A DNA stretch of 64,000 bases from CAYSQW01 sp964433135 (lineage in GTDB: Bacteria; Acidobacteriota; Aminicenantia; Aminicenantales; Aminicenantaceae): assembly GCA_964433135.1 (NCBI GenBank), contig CAYSQW010000003.1, forward strand, positions 62,001 to 126,000, written 5' to 3'. Shown here piece by piece: positions 24,637 through 33,322 of the stretch. Within the stretch, counting starts at the first letter, position 1, and each line of letters begins with the position of its first letter. Under the pieces are notes generated by a model. That model ran no database searches and was not told the origin of the DNA. It worked only from the letters and a program-made list of their open reading frames with translations. Made by a program: the position numbers and the translations under genes.

Positions 24637-25725
24637 ATGGCAGGTTTTGAAGGCGTAAAATGGGCGTCTCATCAAATGCAGTACATATTGGGAGAAAAAG
24701 CATTTTCTCTGCTGGCGGCTGATGCCGGAGTTTCCGCCGTCACTCGGACCATCCATTATGGCCAGTTCATGGCCTTTGAAGGAATCCGCTTTTTCTGCAA
24801 ACGGGATGAATCCGGAAAAGTGATAGCGAATTTCCTCAACTGGGATAAGAATTTGAAACGCTTTCGGCGTGGAATTTCTTTCAACCTGTCGCGCAAACAG
24901 CAGGGGTTGGTTCCCGATCTTGATGAAATGACACATGTCTTTATCCAAAAATATTTCAAAAACCCCAGCATGCGGCCTTTTTTCGAAGAGATGGCGGATC
25001 TGGGAGCCCAGGGATACCTGCGGCCGTTTACCGTCGATGAAGAGCAGTCCATCGGCGTGACGTTTCCGGGGAGACCTTCGATCCGTGCCGTGGTCTGCCG
25101 TTACGATCGATATCTCGGAGAGCCTTTCGGTGGGGTCGTCGTGCCGAACATGGTCCGTGCCGTCGGCGCCAACCGAACCGGATGCTTGAAGTTGGGCATC
25201 AATTATCTGATGAGCGTCAAAGCTCTGGATGCGGCCCGCGAGATCGACCCGGATGCGGCCTCGGCGCTTTTCCTGGATGATCGCCCGGAGGCTCCTTTGG
25301 ATGATCGCCTGGTTACGGAGTGGGACTCATCCTGCTGTCTTTTTGCTCTCAAAGATGGGAGTGTGATCAAGATACCTGAAAGCCCGCTCATCCTGCCTTC
25401 CGTAACCATACAAGGCATCACGGCGATACTGCGGCGCATGGGAGTTTCCGTGCACGAGAGGGATATCTCTTACGGAGAACTGATTTCTTTGGTCAAGAAC
25501 GAAGAATTGGTCGCCGTCTGCAGCATTGGAACCGCCGGGATCCTCAACCGGTGTCACCATCTGCGGCTGGTCGACGGCGATGGAGAGACGCTGGCCGTTC
25601 ACCGGCCGGATGAGAGCCACGACTTGTTTGCCCGGCTGAGCGACGCTCGTGCCTATTACTGGGACATCTATCGGGAAAAAGAAGACCTCCCCGATGGAAT
25701 GCGCCTGGATACTTATTCCTTATAA
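24637..25725 (+). CDS. Class IV aminotransferase-like protein (divergent branched-chain aminotransferase fold)
   Basis: 362 residues. The ATG at 24637 has an AAAGGAG ribosome binding site; a longer frame from 24544 does not. The fold match is by pattern: HYGQFMAFEGIRFF corresponds to the BCAT HYG..FEG motif, YLRPFTVDEEQSIGV to the PLP-proximal strand, LKLGINYLMS to the Schiff-base region (candidate Lys185), VTEWDSSCCLF to the usual E-x5-N segment, and ILPSVTIQGITAILRRMG to the phosphate-binding loop. The usual Asn after the Glu is missing and GGNYA reads GINYL. It could be a specialised transaminase, lyase or a non-catalytic relative. Confidence 0.78.
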   Translation: MAGFEGVKWASHQMQYILGEKAFSLLAADAGVSAVTRTIHYGQFMAFEGIRFFCKRDESGKVIANFLNWDKNLKRFRRGISFNLSRKQQGLVPDLDEMTHVFIQKYFKNPSMRPFFEEMADLGAQGYLRPFTVDEEQSIGVTFPGRPSIRAVVCRYDRYLGEPFGGVVVPNMVRAVGANRTGCLKLGINYLMSVKALDAAREIDPDAASALFLDDRPEAPLDDRLVTEWDSSCCLFALKDGSVIKIPESPLILPSVTIQGITAILRRMGVSVHERDISYGELISLVKNEELVAVCSIGTAGILNRCHHLRLVDGDGETLAVHRPDESHDLFARLSDARAYYWDIYREKEDLPDGMRLDTYSL

Positions 25726-25743
25726 TTCGATAAGGATCACGGG

Positions 25744-26760
25744 TTAAAACAACCGCTTGCGCCGTTTCTCGTAAAAGTCCTGATGGTATTCTTCCGCCTC
25801 ATGAAATTCGGAGGCGGGAACGATTTGAGTGGTAATGGGACGGTTGTAATGGTCGGATCGTTCTAATTCACGGATCACGTTTTCCGCGATTTGCCGCTGT
25901 GTTTCGTCATGTGTGAAAATGACGGAGCGGTATTGGGTTCCCACATCCGGTCCCTGACGGTTCCGCTGGGTGGGATCATGAATCTGGAAAAAGATCCGAA
26001 GCAGGTTTTCATAGCTGAGAACGGCGGGATCGAATTTCACTTCGACCGCTTCGGCATGCCCGGTGTTTCCTCGACAGACCTGCCTGTATTTCGGTCGGGG
26101 CTCATCTCCTCCCGAGTAGCCGGTCTGCGTGGAGAGAACGCCCTCGATCCGGCTGAGCTTGTCCTCCACCCCCCAAAAGCATCCGGCGGCAAGAGTGGCG
26201 GTTTCGGGGATCACTTCTTTCTCTTCACGGTTGACGGGATCCCGCGATTTGAAATCCAGGGAAAGCGAATTGATGCAGTAATGTTTGCCGGTGGGAGGGG
26301 GGCCGTCATTGAAGACATGTCCCAGGTGGGAGCCGCAGCTGGCGCAGCGGACTTCTATATTCTCTCCAAAAATGGATTTATCGAGGTGAAAGGTCACGGC
26401 CTGCGAGTTGATCGGAACGGTATAGCTGGGCCATCCGGTATTGTGTTCGTATTTTGATTCGGAATCGAATAAAGGAGCCTCACAGGCCCCGCACACATAA
26501 ATTCCATCCTTGTCGAAATCATTGTATTTTCCGGAAAAGCGGGGCTCGGTGCCCGATTCGCGTAAAACGTGGAAACGCTTGGGGTCCAGAACCGCTCTCC
26601 ATTCGCTCTCTGATTTTTCTATTTTTTGAATCATCTTTTGTTCTCCGGGATTGGTGGCGTATAGCGGATCTCCTGCTTCGCCTGACATTATCTTCAGAAG
26701 ATTCGATCCCCCGATAAAAATAACCGCCGTAAGTACGGCAGCGTAGATTTTTTCTCGCAT
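25744..26760 (-). CDS. Exported bifunctional methionine sulfoxide reductase (MsrB-MsrA fusion)
   Basis: 338 residues with an N-terminal signal or anchor (MREKIYAAVLTAVIFIGGS), so it repairs oxidised methionines in envelope proteins. Domain order is MsrB first (about 45-175; zinc cysteines in CGACE and CASCGSHLGH, catalytic cysteine in KHYCINSLSL), then MsrA (about 185-338; catalytic AAGCFWGVE, and GHAEAVEV, YHQDFY). Many fused enzymes have MsrA first, as in PilB, so the order is noteworthy but has precedents. An AGGAG ribosome binding site lies before the ATG at 26760, and a promoter with TATAAT is upstream. Confidence 0.95.
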   Translation of the reverse strand: MREKIYAAVLTAVIFIGGSNLLKIMSGEAGDPLYATNPGEQKMIQKIEKSESEWRAVLDPKRFHVLRESGTEPRFSGKYNDFDKDGIYVCGACEAPLFDSESKYEHNTGWPSYTVPINSQAVTFHLDKSIFGENIEVRCASCGSHLGHVFNDGPPPTGKHYCINSLSLDFKSRDPVNREEKEVIPETATLAAGCFWGVEDKLSRIEGVLSTQTGYSGGDEPRPKYRQVCRGNTGHAEAVEVKFDPAVLSYENLLRIFFQIHDPTQRNRQGPDVGTQYRSVIFTHDETQRQIAENVIRELERSDHYNRPITTQIVPASEFHEAEEYHQDFYEKRRKRLF

Positions 26761-26794
26761 GGAAGCTCCTATAGACTATATTTCCTATAGGAAT

Positions 26795-26822
26795 ATTATA
26801 CTTAAAAACGAATCAAATTCAA
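26795..26822 (-). promoter_or_regulatory. Promoter of the msrB-msrA gene with a downstream palindrome
   Basis: Minus-strand TTGAAT (26817-26822), 16 nt, TATAAT (26795-26800). A 12-nt perfect palindrome TTCCTATAGGAA (26782-26793) lies right after the -10 box, in the position of an operator. Confidence 0.62.
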
Positions 26823-26851
26823 CCCGCCCCGATTGCGCAGAAGAGATCGAA

Positions 26852-28024
26852 TCAGTTCGTTTGCGTCGGTGGATTTCTTAAAACGCCCCGGAAAGAAAAG
26901 GCGGCATAAATCAGGAAGTAAGCCGCGATGAGGATGAAAGCTGTGGATAAGGAAAAAACATCTACGATTTTCCCGAAGGACGGAGCAAGCAGAACATAGG
27001 AAAAACTTCCGGCCATGTTCGCAACCGAGAGAACCGTGGCTCTGATGTCGGAGCTTATGAAACGGTTCATGGAATTCATGAGCAGGGGAAAGGAAAATCC
27101 CCAGATATACCCGTTCATCATGATTAAAGGAATCATCCAGATGGAAGAGATCAGCCCCAGAAGTAGGAACACGGGCGCGATCAACAGCAGCAGCCGCAGG
27201 CTGGATTTGAATCCCCATCGAGCTTCTATGCGATGCGAGGTTTTCGATCCTAATGCGCTGGAAAGTTGAAACAATGCGAACAAAACACCGAAATATCCGA
27301 TATTGACGCCTAGTGCTTCATAATAGAGAAAGTAGGCCCAGATCCCGATGATCCCCGTGCTCATGATCAGAGCCGCGGCGAAGATCAGCGGCCGCAGACT
27401 TTGATGACTCATACTGAAGCGGGCGATAGAAAGGATGTCCCGCAGGGGACGGTCCACCCGAAGCTTCGTCCTTTCGGGTTCGGTGAGAGCCAGGGCGAAG
27501 GGGAGCATGACCGAGGCCGTCACGATGTTGGCGATGAGGGGAAGTCTCAGAAAGAAGAGTGCCAGCAGACCGCCCATGACCGAGGCCAGTGAAGATCCGA
27601 TGCGTGCAAAGAAGAAGGATTTTCCTTCATGCTTTTTGTATTGAGACTCTTTTCCCATTGCCAGCAGGCTGTCATAGAGCAGCGCCGAATCGCATCCGGA
27701 ACGCATGCTGTTGGCGATGGCCAATACTAATTCAGCCAGCAGGAAAGTCCAGAAAGATCCGGTAAAGGCGTATATCCCGATTCCGGCCGGGAATAGAACG
27801 GCGCCGATGATCATCGTCTGTTTGCGGCCCAAAACATCGGCCAGATAACCGGAAGGGATTTCAAACACCAGGACGGAGAGAGCGTAGGCGGCTTGTACGG
27901 TGAATATCTGGGTGGAATTCAATCCGCTGGCCATGTAATAGGGAATGAGGATCGGAGCCAGAAGGTAGAATTCGCTCAGGAATTTGTAGATGTAGATTTT
28001 CCACAAATTGGCCCGCAGCGGCAT
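26852..28024 (-). CDS. Major facilitator superfamily transporter
   Basis: 390 residues with about twelve membrane helices, an inner-membrane secondary transporter. The signature loop between helices 2 and 3 reads GYLADVLGRKQTMI, matching the MFS G-x-x-x-D-x-x-G-R-(K/R) motif. Substrate cannot be deduced; the subgroup resembles uncharacterised drug-type MFS exporters. It lies on the minus strand between the msr gene and the divergent RNA methyltransferase. The weak GAGGGAC before the ATG at 28024 may serve as ribosome binding site. Confidence 0.9.
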   Translation of the reverse strand: MPLRANLWKIYIYKFLSEFYLLAPILIPYYMASGLNSTQIFTVQAAYALSVLVFEIPSGYLADVLGRKQTMIIGAVLFPAGIGIYAFTGSFWTFLLAELVLAIANSMRSGCDSALLYDSLLAMGKESQYKKHEGKSFFFARIGSSLASVMGGLLALFFLRLPLIANIVTASVMLPFALALTEPERTKLRVDRPLRDILSIARFSMSHQSLRPLIFAAALIMSTGIIGIWAYFLYYEALGVNIGYFGVLFALFQLSSALGSKTSHRIEARWGFKSSLRLLLLIAPVFLLLGLISSIWMIPLIMMNGYIWGFSFPLLMNSMNRFISSDIRATVLSVANMAGSFSYVLLAPSFGKIVDVFSLSTAFILIAAYFLIYAAFSFRGVLRNPPTQTN

Positions 28025-28050
28025 GTCGTCCCTCGTTGAGTATTTTGCCC

Positions 28051-28079
28051 ATCATATTCAAAATTTCCGGGGAGTGCAA
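28051..28079 (-). promoter_or_regulatory. Promoter of the MFS transporter gene
   Basis: Minus-strand TTGCAC (28074-28079), 17 nt, TATGAT (28051-28056), 26 nt before the ATG. Confidence 0.5.
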
Positions 28080-28196
28080 CCATAGGGTGCTCGTAGAGTA
28101 TTCGTGGAGCAGTCCTTCCGCAAGCATGCGGGCGCGTGGTGGATTGACCGGGGAGCGGCGATGGGAGAAAATAGGCGGGAACGGGAGTGATTCGAC

Positions 28197-29429
28197 ATGC
28201 CGGAATTGAAACTGACGCGGATGGCGCACAATGGTTTTGCCGTAGGCCGTTTGGAAGGAAAGGTCATTTTTGTTCCATATGCCGTTCCCGGGGAAACGGT
28301 TCGCGTGGAGATCGTCGAGGAAAAACAACGTTGGGGACGAGCGCGATTGACGGAAATCCTCGATCCTTCGCCTCGGCGTCTTGCCCCTATGTGTCCCGAG
28401 TTCGGTCCCGGTGGGTGCGGCGGATGCCACTGGCAGCATATCCAAGCTGAAGCTCAACTTGAATTTAAAACCGACGTCATTCGGGATCAGATCTTCCGGG
28501 TGGGAGGATTGGACCCGGTTTGTGTCCTGCCGACGCGAAGCGTGGGGGATTTCCGGGAATACCGAAATCATGTCCAGATGAGAGCGGTCGGCGAACGACT
28601 CGGATTCATCTCAGCGGATAAAAACCGGATCCATGCGGTACGGAGGTGCTTGCTTATGCATCCGCTGGTCGACAGCTTGTTTCGCGGTTGGCGGGCCGAG
28701 AGAGCAACTGGTCAGAAAGTGGTTCTGCGGGCCGCCGTCGGTTCAAACGAGCGCATGGCGGTCGTTTATCCCGATAAAGCGATGGATTTCCCGTTTCGGA
28801 TCGATGGGGTCGATCTTATCCGGGTGGGAAGATCCGGGCAGACCGTGTTCGGTTCGGCCGGGCGTGATTTTATCATGGAATATGCGGCCGGCCTTCCTTT
28901 CCGGATTTCCAGAGCAAGTTTTTTTCAGGTCAATACGGCGGGGGCTTCGGAGCTGGCGGCAGAGGTCATGCAACTGCTCAACCTGAATTCAGAAGATACG
29001 TTGTTGGATTGTTACAGCGGAGTGGGATTGATCAGTCTGGCCGCCGCCGCGCATGTTCACCGTGTGATCGCGATCGAGTCCGATCTCTCCGCGGTTCGCG
29101 ATCTTAAGGCGAATGCCGCCGCCTCGGCGGCTGAAAACCTTGAGATTCATGAAGGAGACGTCACGGCGCGGTTGGAACATTGGAAAGGAAGAGTTACCAA
29201 GGTCGTTCTGGATCCACCGCGCAGGGGATGCGGTCGCAAAGTCGTTAAGCGGACTGCGGCAATGCGGCCGGAGTCGATCGTCTATGTCGCTTGCGATCCG
29301 GCTTCACTGGCTCGTGACGCGCGGTCCTTTTCCGACTGTGGTTATCAGCTCAAAAAAGTGCTTCCCTTGGATCTTTTCCCCCAAACCTATCATGTAGAAT
29401 CCGTGGCGTTGTTTGAGCCGGGAGGTTGA
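28197..29429 (+). CDS. 23S rRNA/tRNA (uracil-5-)-methyltransferase, RlmD/TrmA family
   Basis: 410 residues. A SAM-dependent enzyme making 5-methyluridine in RNA. The N-terminal TRAM domain spans about residues 1-55. A cysteine cluster CPEFGPGGCGGCHWQH (around 62-77) matches the 4Fe-4S site of RlmD/RumA-type members, which TrmA lacks. The C-terminal Rossmann domain has LLDCYSGVGLISL (SAM motif I), VVLDPPRRGC and the catalytic cysteine in YVACDPASLARD. Whether it targets 23S rRNA U1939 or U747, or tRNA U54, cannot be read from sequence. Confidence 0.93.
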   Translation: MPELKLTRMAHNGFAVGRLEGKVIFVPYAVPGETVRVEIVEEKQRWGRARLTEILDPSPRRLAPMCPEFGPGGCGGCHWQHIQAEAQLEFKTDVIRDQIFRVGGLDPVCVLPTRSVGDFREYRNHVQMRAVGERLGFISADKNRIHAVRRCLLMHPLVDSLFRGWRAERATGQKVVLRAAVGSNERMAVVYPDKAMDFPFRIDGVDLIRVGRSGQTVFGSAGRDFIMEYAAGLPFRISRASFFQVNTAGASELAAEVMQLLNLNSEDTLLDCYSGVGLISLAAAAHVHRVIAIESDLSAVRDLKANAAASAAENLEIHEGDVTARLEHWKGRVTKVVLDPPRRGCGRKVVKRTAAMRPESIVYVACDPASLARDARSFSDCGYQLKKVLPLDLFPQTYHVESVALFEPGG

Positions 29430-29450
29430 AATCTTGCACGGATGAAAAGG

Positions 29451-30116
29451 TCAAGGGATGAAAGAACCGGAAGCCGGTCGCTCGAGAAGGTTCAGAAATT
29501 CAGCCAGAACCATGGCGGTGGCCCCCCAAATCTTATTTCCCTTGAAATCGAAGAAAGGTACTTGAATCCGTCGGCCTTCTCGTATCCATGTTTCCCGGCG
29601 ACGGTGTCTTCCATCCCGCAAATGAGGCAATGGGATTTCAAGAACCTCCGCGACTTCATCCGGGGAGGGGTGGAAGGCCGGCCGTTTCGGCAGCCGGGCG
29701 ACAAAGGGACGGATGCAGGTATTGCTGGGAGGAATGAACAAGGGGGTCAGTTCTCCCAATATGCTGATATCCCCCAGTTCGATTCCCAATTCTTCCTTCG
29801 TTTCTCTCAAAGCGGTTTGCAGGAATGTCTCTCCGTTTTCACGGCGTCCTCCGGGGAAAGAGATTTGCGATTGGTGATGGAAAACCAGGTGGCTGCGGCG
29901 GGTAAGAACGATTTCATGATGACTCCGTCGAGGGTAAAGCAGAAGCAGCACAGCGGCCCAGCTGCAGGTTTCCGCGACCTCTTCGATCTCCCGGCTGCCG
30001 GCACGAGGTTCCGGTCCCATCGTCAATTGAACGTGCCAGCCGGGTTTTGGACCCCTTAGGCAATCCTGTAAATAGGCGAGAAAGGACTCTCCGGCGGAGC
30101 ATAAATTATCATTCAT
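29451..30116 (-). CDS. Nudix hydrolase (CoA pyrophosphatase NudL-like)
   Basis: 221 residues from the ATG at 30116; an in-frame ATG at 30143 lies only 2 nt after a TATGAT -10-like box and would be untranscribed if that box is used. The Nudix box is complete: G-x5-E-x7-RETKEELG (starting GGRRENGE). Upstream QISFPGG matches the NUDIX CoA-pyrophosphatase pattern LLTKRS..H.GQ.SFPGG. It probably hydrolyses coenzyme A or a related nucleoside diphosphate derivative. The substrate call is by subgroup pattern. It is convergent with the methyltransferase gene. Confidence 0.85.
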   Translation of the reverse strand: MNDNLCSAGESFLAYLQDCLRGPKPGWHVQLTMGPEPRAGSREIEEVAETCSWAAVLLLLYPRRSHHEIVLTRRSHLVFHHQSQISFPGGRRENGETFLQTALRETKEELGIELGDISILGELTPLFIPPSNTCIRPFVARLPKRPAFHPSPDEVAEVLEIPLPHLRDGRHRRRETWIREGRRIQVPFFDFKGNKIWGATAMVLAEFLNLLERPASGSFIP

Positions 30117-30489
30117 CTCGAGGGTTCCATTGAGATTAACCATCCATCATAGCATGAATCGATTCAAATCAAGAGTCAAAGATTGTGTGTGGAGCAAGGA
30201 ATCCTCGGAATCGAGTACCGCGGCCGGTTTGTTCTTCCGTCTTTCGATGCCTTTATGCTTGAAATCTGTTATAATGAATCCGTTTTTCAGGCTGGAGAAA
30301 GACCACCGGAAAGCAGGGAAGGGGGCCTGAAACGACTGTCAACCTACAACATGGCCTCCCGAAGAATACCCGAATCCAAAAAAAGTTTTAATAAAGATTG
30401 CGGGCCGACGGGGTTTTAGGTTATACTCCGCGATTTCATGGACTGGGATATGGATCTCAGCGATTATTTTCAATAAAGGTTTTAAGCCG
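30117..30489. other. Intergenic region upstream of EF-G; no gene seen
   Basis: About 370 nt between the divergent Nudix and EF-G genes. Short open frames here have no ribosome binding site. Only putative promoter elements are visible: TATGAT on the minus strand at 30146-30151, and a possible plus-strand pair at 30398-30427. Confidence 0.5.
30398..30427 (+). promoter_or_regulatory. Possible promoter of fusA
   Basis: TTGCGG (30398-30403), 18 nt, TATACT (30422-30427). The -35 match is poor. Confidence 0.33.
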
Positions 30490-32571
30490 ATGATAAAGAA
30501 TATGCATAGCATGCGGAACATTGGAATCAGCGCCCATATCGATTCGGGCAAGACCACCCTGACAGAAAGGATCCTTTTTTACTGTAAAAAAATCCATAAA
30601 ATACATGAAGTCCGGGGCCGGGATGGAGTGGGAGCCACCATGGATTCCATGGATCTGGAAAAGGAAAGAGGGATTACGATCGCTTCCGCCGCAACGAGGG
30701 TCCGGTGGGAAGAGCACCCCATCAATATCATAGACACCCCGGGGCATGTCGATTTTACGATCGAGGTGGAGCGGTCGCTGCGCGTTCTGGATGGAGCGGT
30801 TCTGGTCCTGTGTTCGGTGGGCGGCGTCCAATCTCAATCTATCACCGTGGACCGACAGCTGAAACGCTATAAAGTCCCCCGCATCGCTTTCATCAACAAA
30901 CTGGATCGGATCGGCGCCGATCCTTATAAAGTAAAGGATCATTTGATCGAAAAGTTGAAGCATAATGCCGTTCTCATGCAGATCCCGATCGGACTTGAGA
31001 ACGGACATGAAGGGATTGTGGATCTCGTAACCATGCGGGCTGTTTATTTTGACGGCAAGGACGGAGAGGAACTGCGTTATGCCGAGATCCCCCCGGAATA
31101 TTCCGAAGAAGCCAAGGCGAAGCGTGAGGAGATGCTGGATGTGGCTTCCATGTTTTCCGATGAATTGATGGAAGCGGCGCTGGAAGATCGGGCCACCGAA
31201 GAGATGATTCACGCGGCGGTTCGCAGGGGAACGATCGCCCAGAAGTTGACTCCGGTTTTCATGGGATCGGCCTATAAAAACAAGGGTGTCCAGCCGCTTT
31301 TGGACGGAGTGGTCCGCTATCTGCCCAATCCCAGCGAAGTGGAGCATTTCGCCCTGGATCTCGACCGGGAGGAAAAGCCGGTTCCCCTGGTTGCCGATCC
31401 GGATGCGAAGCCGGTTGCCTTGGCCTTCAAACTCGAGGATGGGGCGTACGGTCAGCTGACCTATATCCGCATATATCAAGGGCGGATCAAGAAGGGAGAT
31501 GAGCTGTTCAATACCCGGTCTCGAAAGCATTTCAAGGTCGGACGGTTGATTCGGATGCATGCGGACAGCATGGTGGATATCCAAACAGCGGACTGTGGAG
31601 ATATTGTGGCTCTCTTCGGTGTCGACTGCGCGTCGGGAGATACATTCACCGCCCCGGGAATGAACGTATCCCTTTCATCCATCTTTGTGCCGGAACCGGT
31701 CATATCCCTGGCCGTGATTCCTAAGGACAACAAGTCCATGAGCAATCTCGCCAAAGCCTTGGGCCGATTCACCAAAGAAGACCCGACCTTTCGCTCTTAT
31801 GTCGATCCGGAATCCAATCAAACGATCATCAAGGGGATGGGAGAACTTCATCTGGATGTCTATCTCGAACGTATGAAACGCGAATACAATGCCGAGGTTG
31901 AAACCGGAAGACCCGAAGTGGCTTACAGGGAAACCATCACCCAACCGACGTCTTTCGACTATACGCATAAAAAGCAGACCGGCGGCGCCGGTCAGTACGG
32001 GCGTGTGATCGGGTCCATCGCGCCCCTGAGCGAAGGGAATTATGAATTTGTCAATGAGGTCAAGGGAGGGCGTATCCCCCGGGAATATATCCCCTCCTGC
32101 GATAAGGGATTTCAGAAATCCATGCAACGCGGACTGCTGATCGGTTTTCCCGTTGTAGGGATTCGCGTCACGCTGGAAGACGGACAGTATCATCCCGTGG
32201 ATTCTTCAGATATCGCTTTTCAGGCCGCCTCCAGAGGGGCTTTCCGGCAATCTTATATGAAGGCGAAACCCCAGATCCTCGAGCCCGTCATGAAGGTTTC
32301 GGTTGAAGGACCTTCGGAATTCGCGGGGAATGTTTTCGCCACCATCAATCAGCGCCGCGGTATCATCGTCAGTTCGGTCGAAGATGGAACCTTTTCCCGA
32401 GTGGACGCGGAAGTCCCGCTTCAGGAAATGTTCGGATATGCCACCACGCTTCGCTCCCTGACCCAGGGAAAGGCGGAATTCACCATGGAATTTCTCAAAT
32501 ATGGGAGAGTCCCGGCGCATGTTGCGGAGGAACTGATGGATGAATATGCGAAAAAACGCGCGACGTCTTAG
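30490..32571 (+). CDS. fusA: Elongation factor G, mitochondrial/spdEFG1-like subfamily
   Basis: 693 residues. A GTPase that drives ribosome translocation. G1 loop AHIDSGKTT, switch II DTPGHVDF and G4 NKLDRIGAD are intact, and all five EF-G domains are present, including domain IV with HKKQTGGAGQYG. The switch I segment reads GVGATMDSMDLEKERGIT, which is the pattern of mitochondrial EFG1 and of the spdEFG1 group in spirochaetes, planctomycetes and deltaproteobacteria. It differs from canonical bacterial EF-G (DGAATMDWMEQEQERGIT type). In spdEFG1 organisms a second EF-G handles ribosome recycling. Whether another EF-G exists is not visible here. An ATPase gene follows by 10 nt. Confidence 0.93.
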   Translation: MIKNMHSMRNIGISAHIDSGKTTLTERILFYCKKIHKIHEVRGRDGVGATMDSMDLEKERGITIASAATRVRWEEHPINIIDTPGHVDFTIEVERSLRVLDGAVLVLCSVGGVQSQSITVDRQLKRYKVPRIAFINKLDRIGADPYKVKDHLIEKLKHNAVLMQIPIGLENGHEGIVDLVTMRAVYFDGKDGEELRYAEIPPEYSEEAKAKREEMLDVASMFSDELMEAALEDRATEEMIHAAVRRGTIAQKLTPVFMGSAYKNKGVQPLLDGVVRYLPNPSEVEHFALDLDREEKPVPLVADPDAKPVALAFKLEDGAYGQLTYIRIYQGRIKKGDELFNTRSRKHFKVGRLIRMHADSMVDIQTADCGDIVALFGVDCASGDTFTAPGMNVSLSSIFVPEPVISLAVIPKDNKSMSNLAKALGRFTKEDPTFRSYVDPESNQTIIKGMGELHLDVYLERMKREYNAEVETGRPEVAYRETITQPTSFDYTHKKQTGGAGQYGRVIGSIAPLSEGNYEFVNEVKGGRIPREYIPSCDKGFQKSMQRGLLIGFPVVGIRVTLEDGQYHPVDSSDIAFQAASRGAFRQSYMKAKPQILEPVMKVSVEGPSEFAGNVFATINQRRGIIVSSVEDGTFSRVDAEVPLQEMFGYATTLRSLTQGKAEFTMEFLKYGRVPAHVAEELMDEYAKKRATS

Positions 32572-32581
32572 GAGATAACAA

Positions 32582-33289
32582 ATGGTCAAATCAGAGCTGA
32601 TAAAACGCAGTCCATTGAGGATATTGGAGAGATCCATTCAGGGGGGATTGAAGAAAGGCCAAATCGGAGTTTTGGCATCGCGTAAGGGAGTGGGAAAAAC
32701 CGCCTGTCTGGTTCATATCGCAACGGATAAACTTTTCCAGAATAAATATGTGATCCATGTCTCTTATTCCAGCCGAGTCGATTATATCATCAACTGGTAC
32801 CGGGATATTTTCAGGGAGATCGCAAAAAAAAGAAACCTGGAATCAGCCGTGGATGTACACGATGAGATCATAAAGAATCGGGTTATCATGAATTTCAGAC
32901 AGGATGGAGCCCAAACCGGGCAAGTACTCAAAAGCCTGGAAGCCATGATCGTGCACGGGAAATTCGCCGCAGATACCATCATCATTGACGGTTATGATTT
33001 CATGAAATCGACGCCGGACGATTTGAGAAAATTCCGGGAGTTCGCCGCTAAACTCGGATTGGGAATTTGGTTCAGCGCCTCTCTGAAAGGAGAGGAACCC
33101 CTTTGGGATAAGGAGGGGATTCCTTTGATGCTCGTCGATTTTTTGCCTGAGATCGCCGTTCTGATCAATCTCTCTTTCAAGGATGAACATGTCCGGTTGA
33201 GCCTGGTTAAAAATCATGATTTCCCCGCTGCCGGAGATTTGCAATTGAAGCTGGATCCGCTGACCATGTTGATCGCTGAAGAAAAGTGA
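32582..33289 (+). CDS. DnaB/RecA-like P-loop ATPase of unknown function, co-transcribed with fusA
   Basis: 235 residues. The ATG has GGAG 7 nt upstream and lies 10 nt after fusA, so they share a transcript. The Walker A loop is VLASRKGVGKTA, resembling the AARPSMGKTA loop of DnaB helicases, with Ser instead of the first Gly. Walker B is DTIIIDGYDF, with the aspartate at the end of a hydrophobic strand. A sensor-like strand IWFSASLKG follows. The protein is a single RecA core without the DnaB N-terminal domain, DNA-binding loop or zinc motif. Role unknown; coupling to an EF-G suggests translation or ribosome-linked work, which is inference only. Confidence 0.78.
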   Translation: MVKSELIKRSPLRILERSIQGGLKKGQIGVLASRKGVGKTACLVHIATDKLFQNKYVIHVSYSSRVDYIINWYRDIFREIAKKRNLESAVDVHDEIIKNRVIMNFRQDGAQTGQVLKSLEAMIVHGKFAADTIIIDGYDFMKSTPDDLRKFREFAAKLGLGIWFSASLKGEEPLWDKEGIPLMLVDFLPEIAVLINLSFKDEHVRLSLVKNHDFPAAGDLQLKLDPLTMLIAEEK

Positions 33290-33322
33290 GGGAGTCGCCG
33301 CCGGCGCATGCTCCTGAATGCT

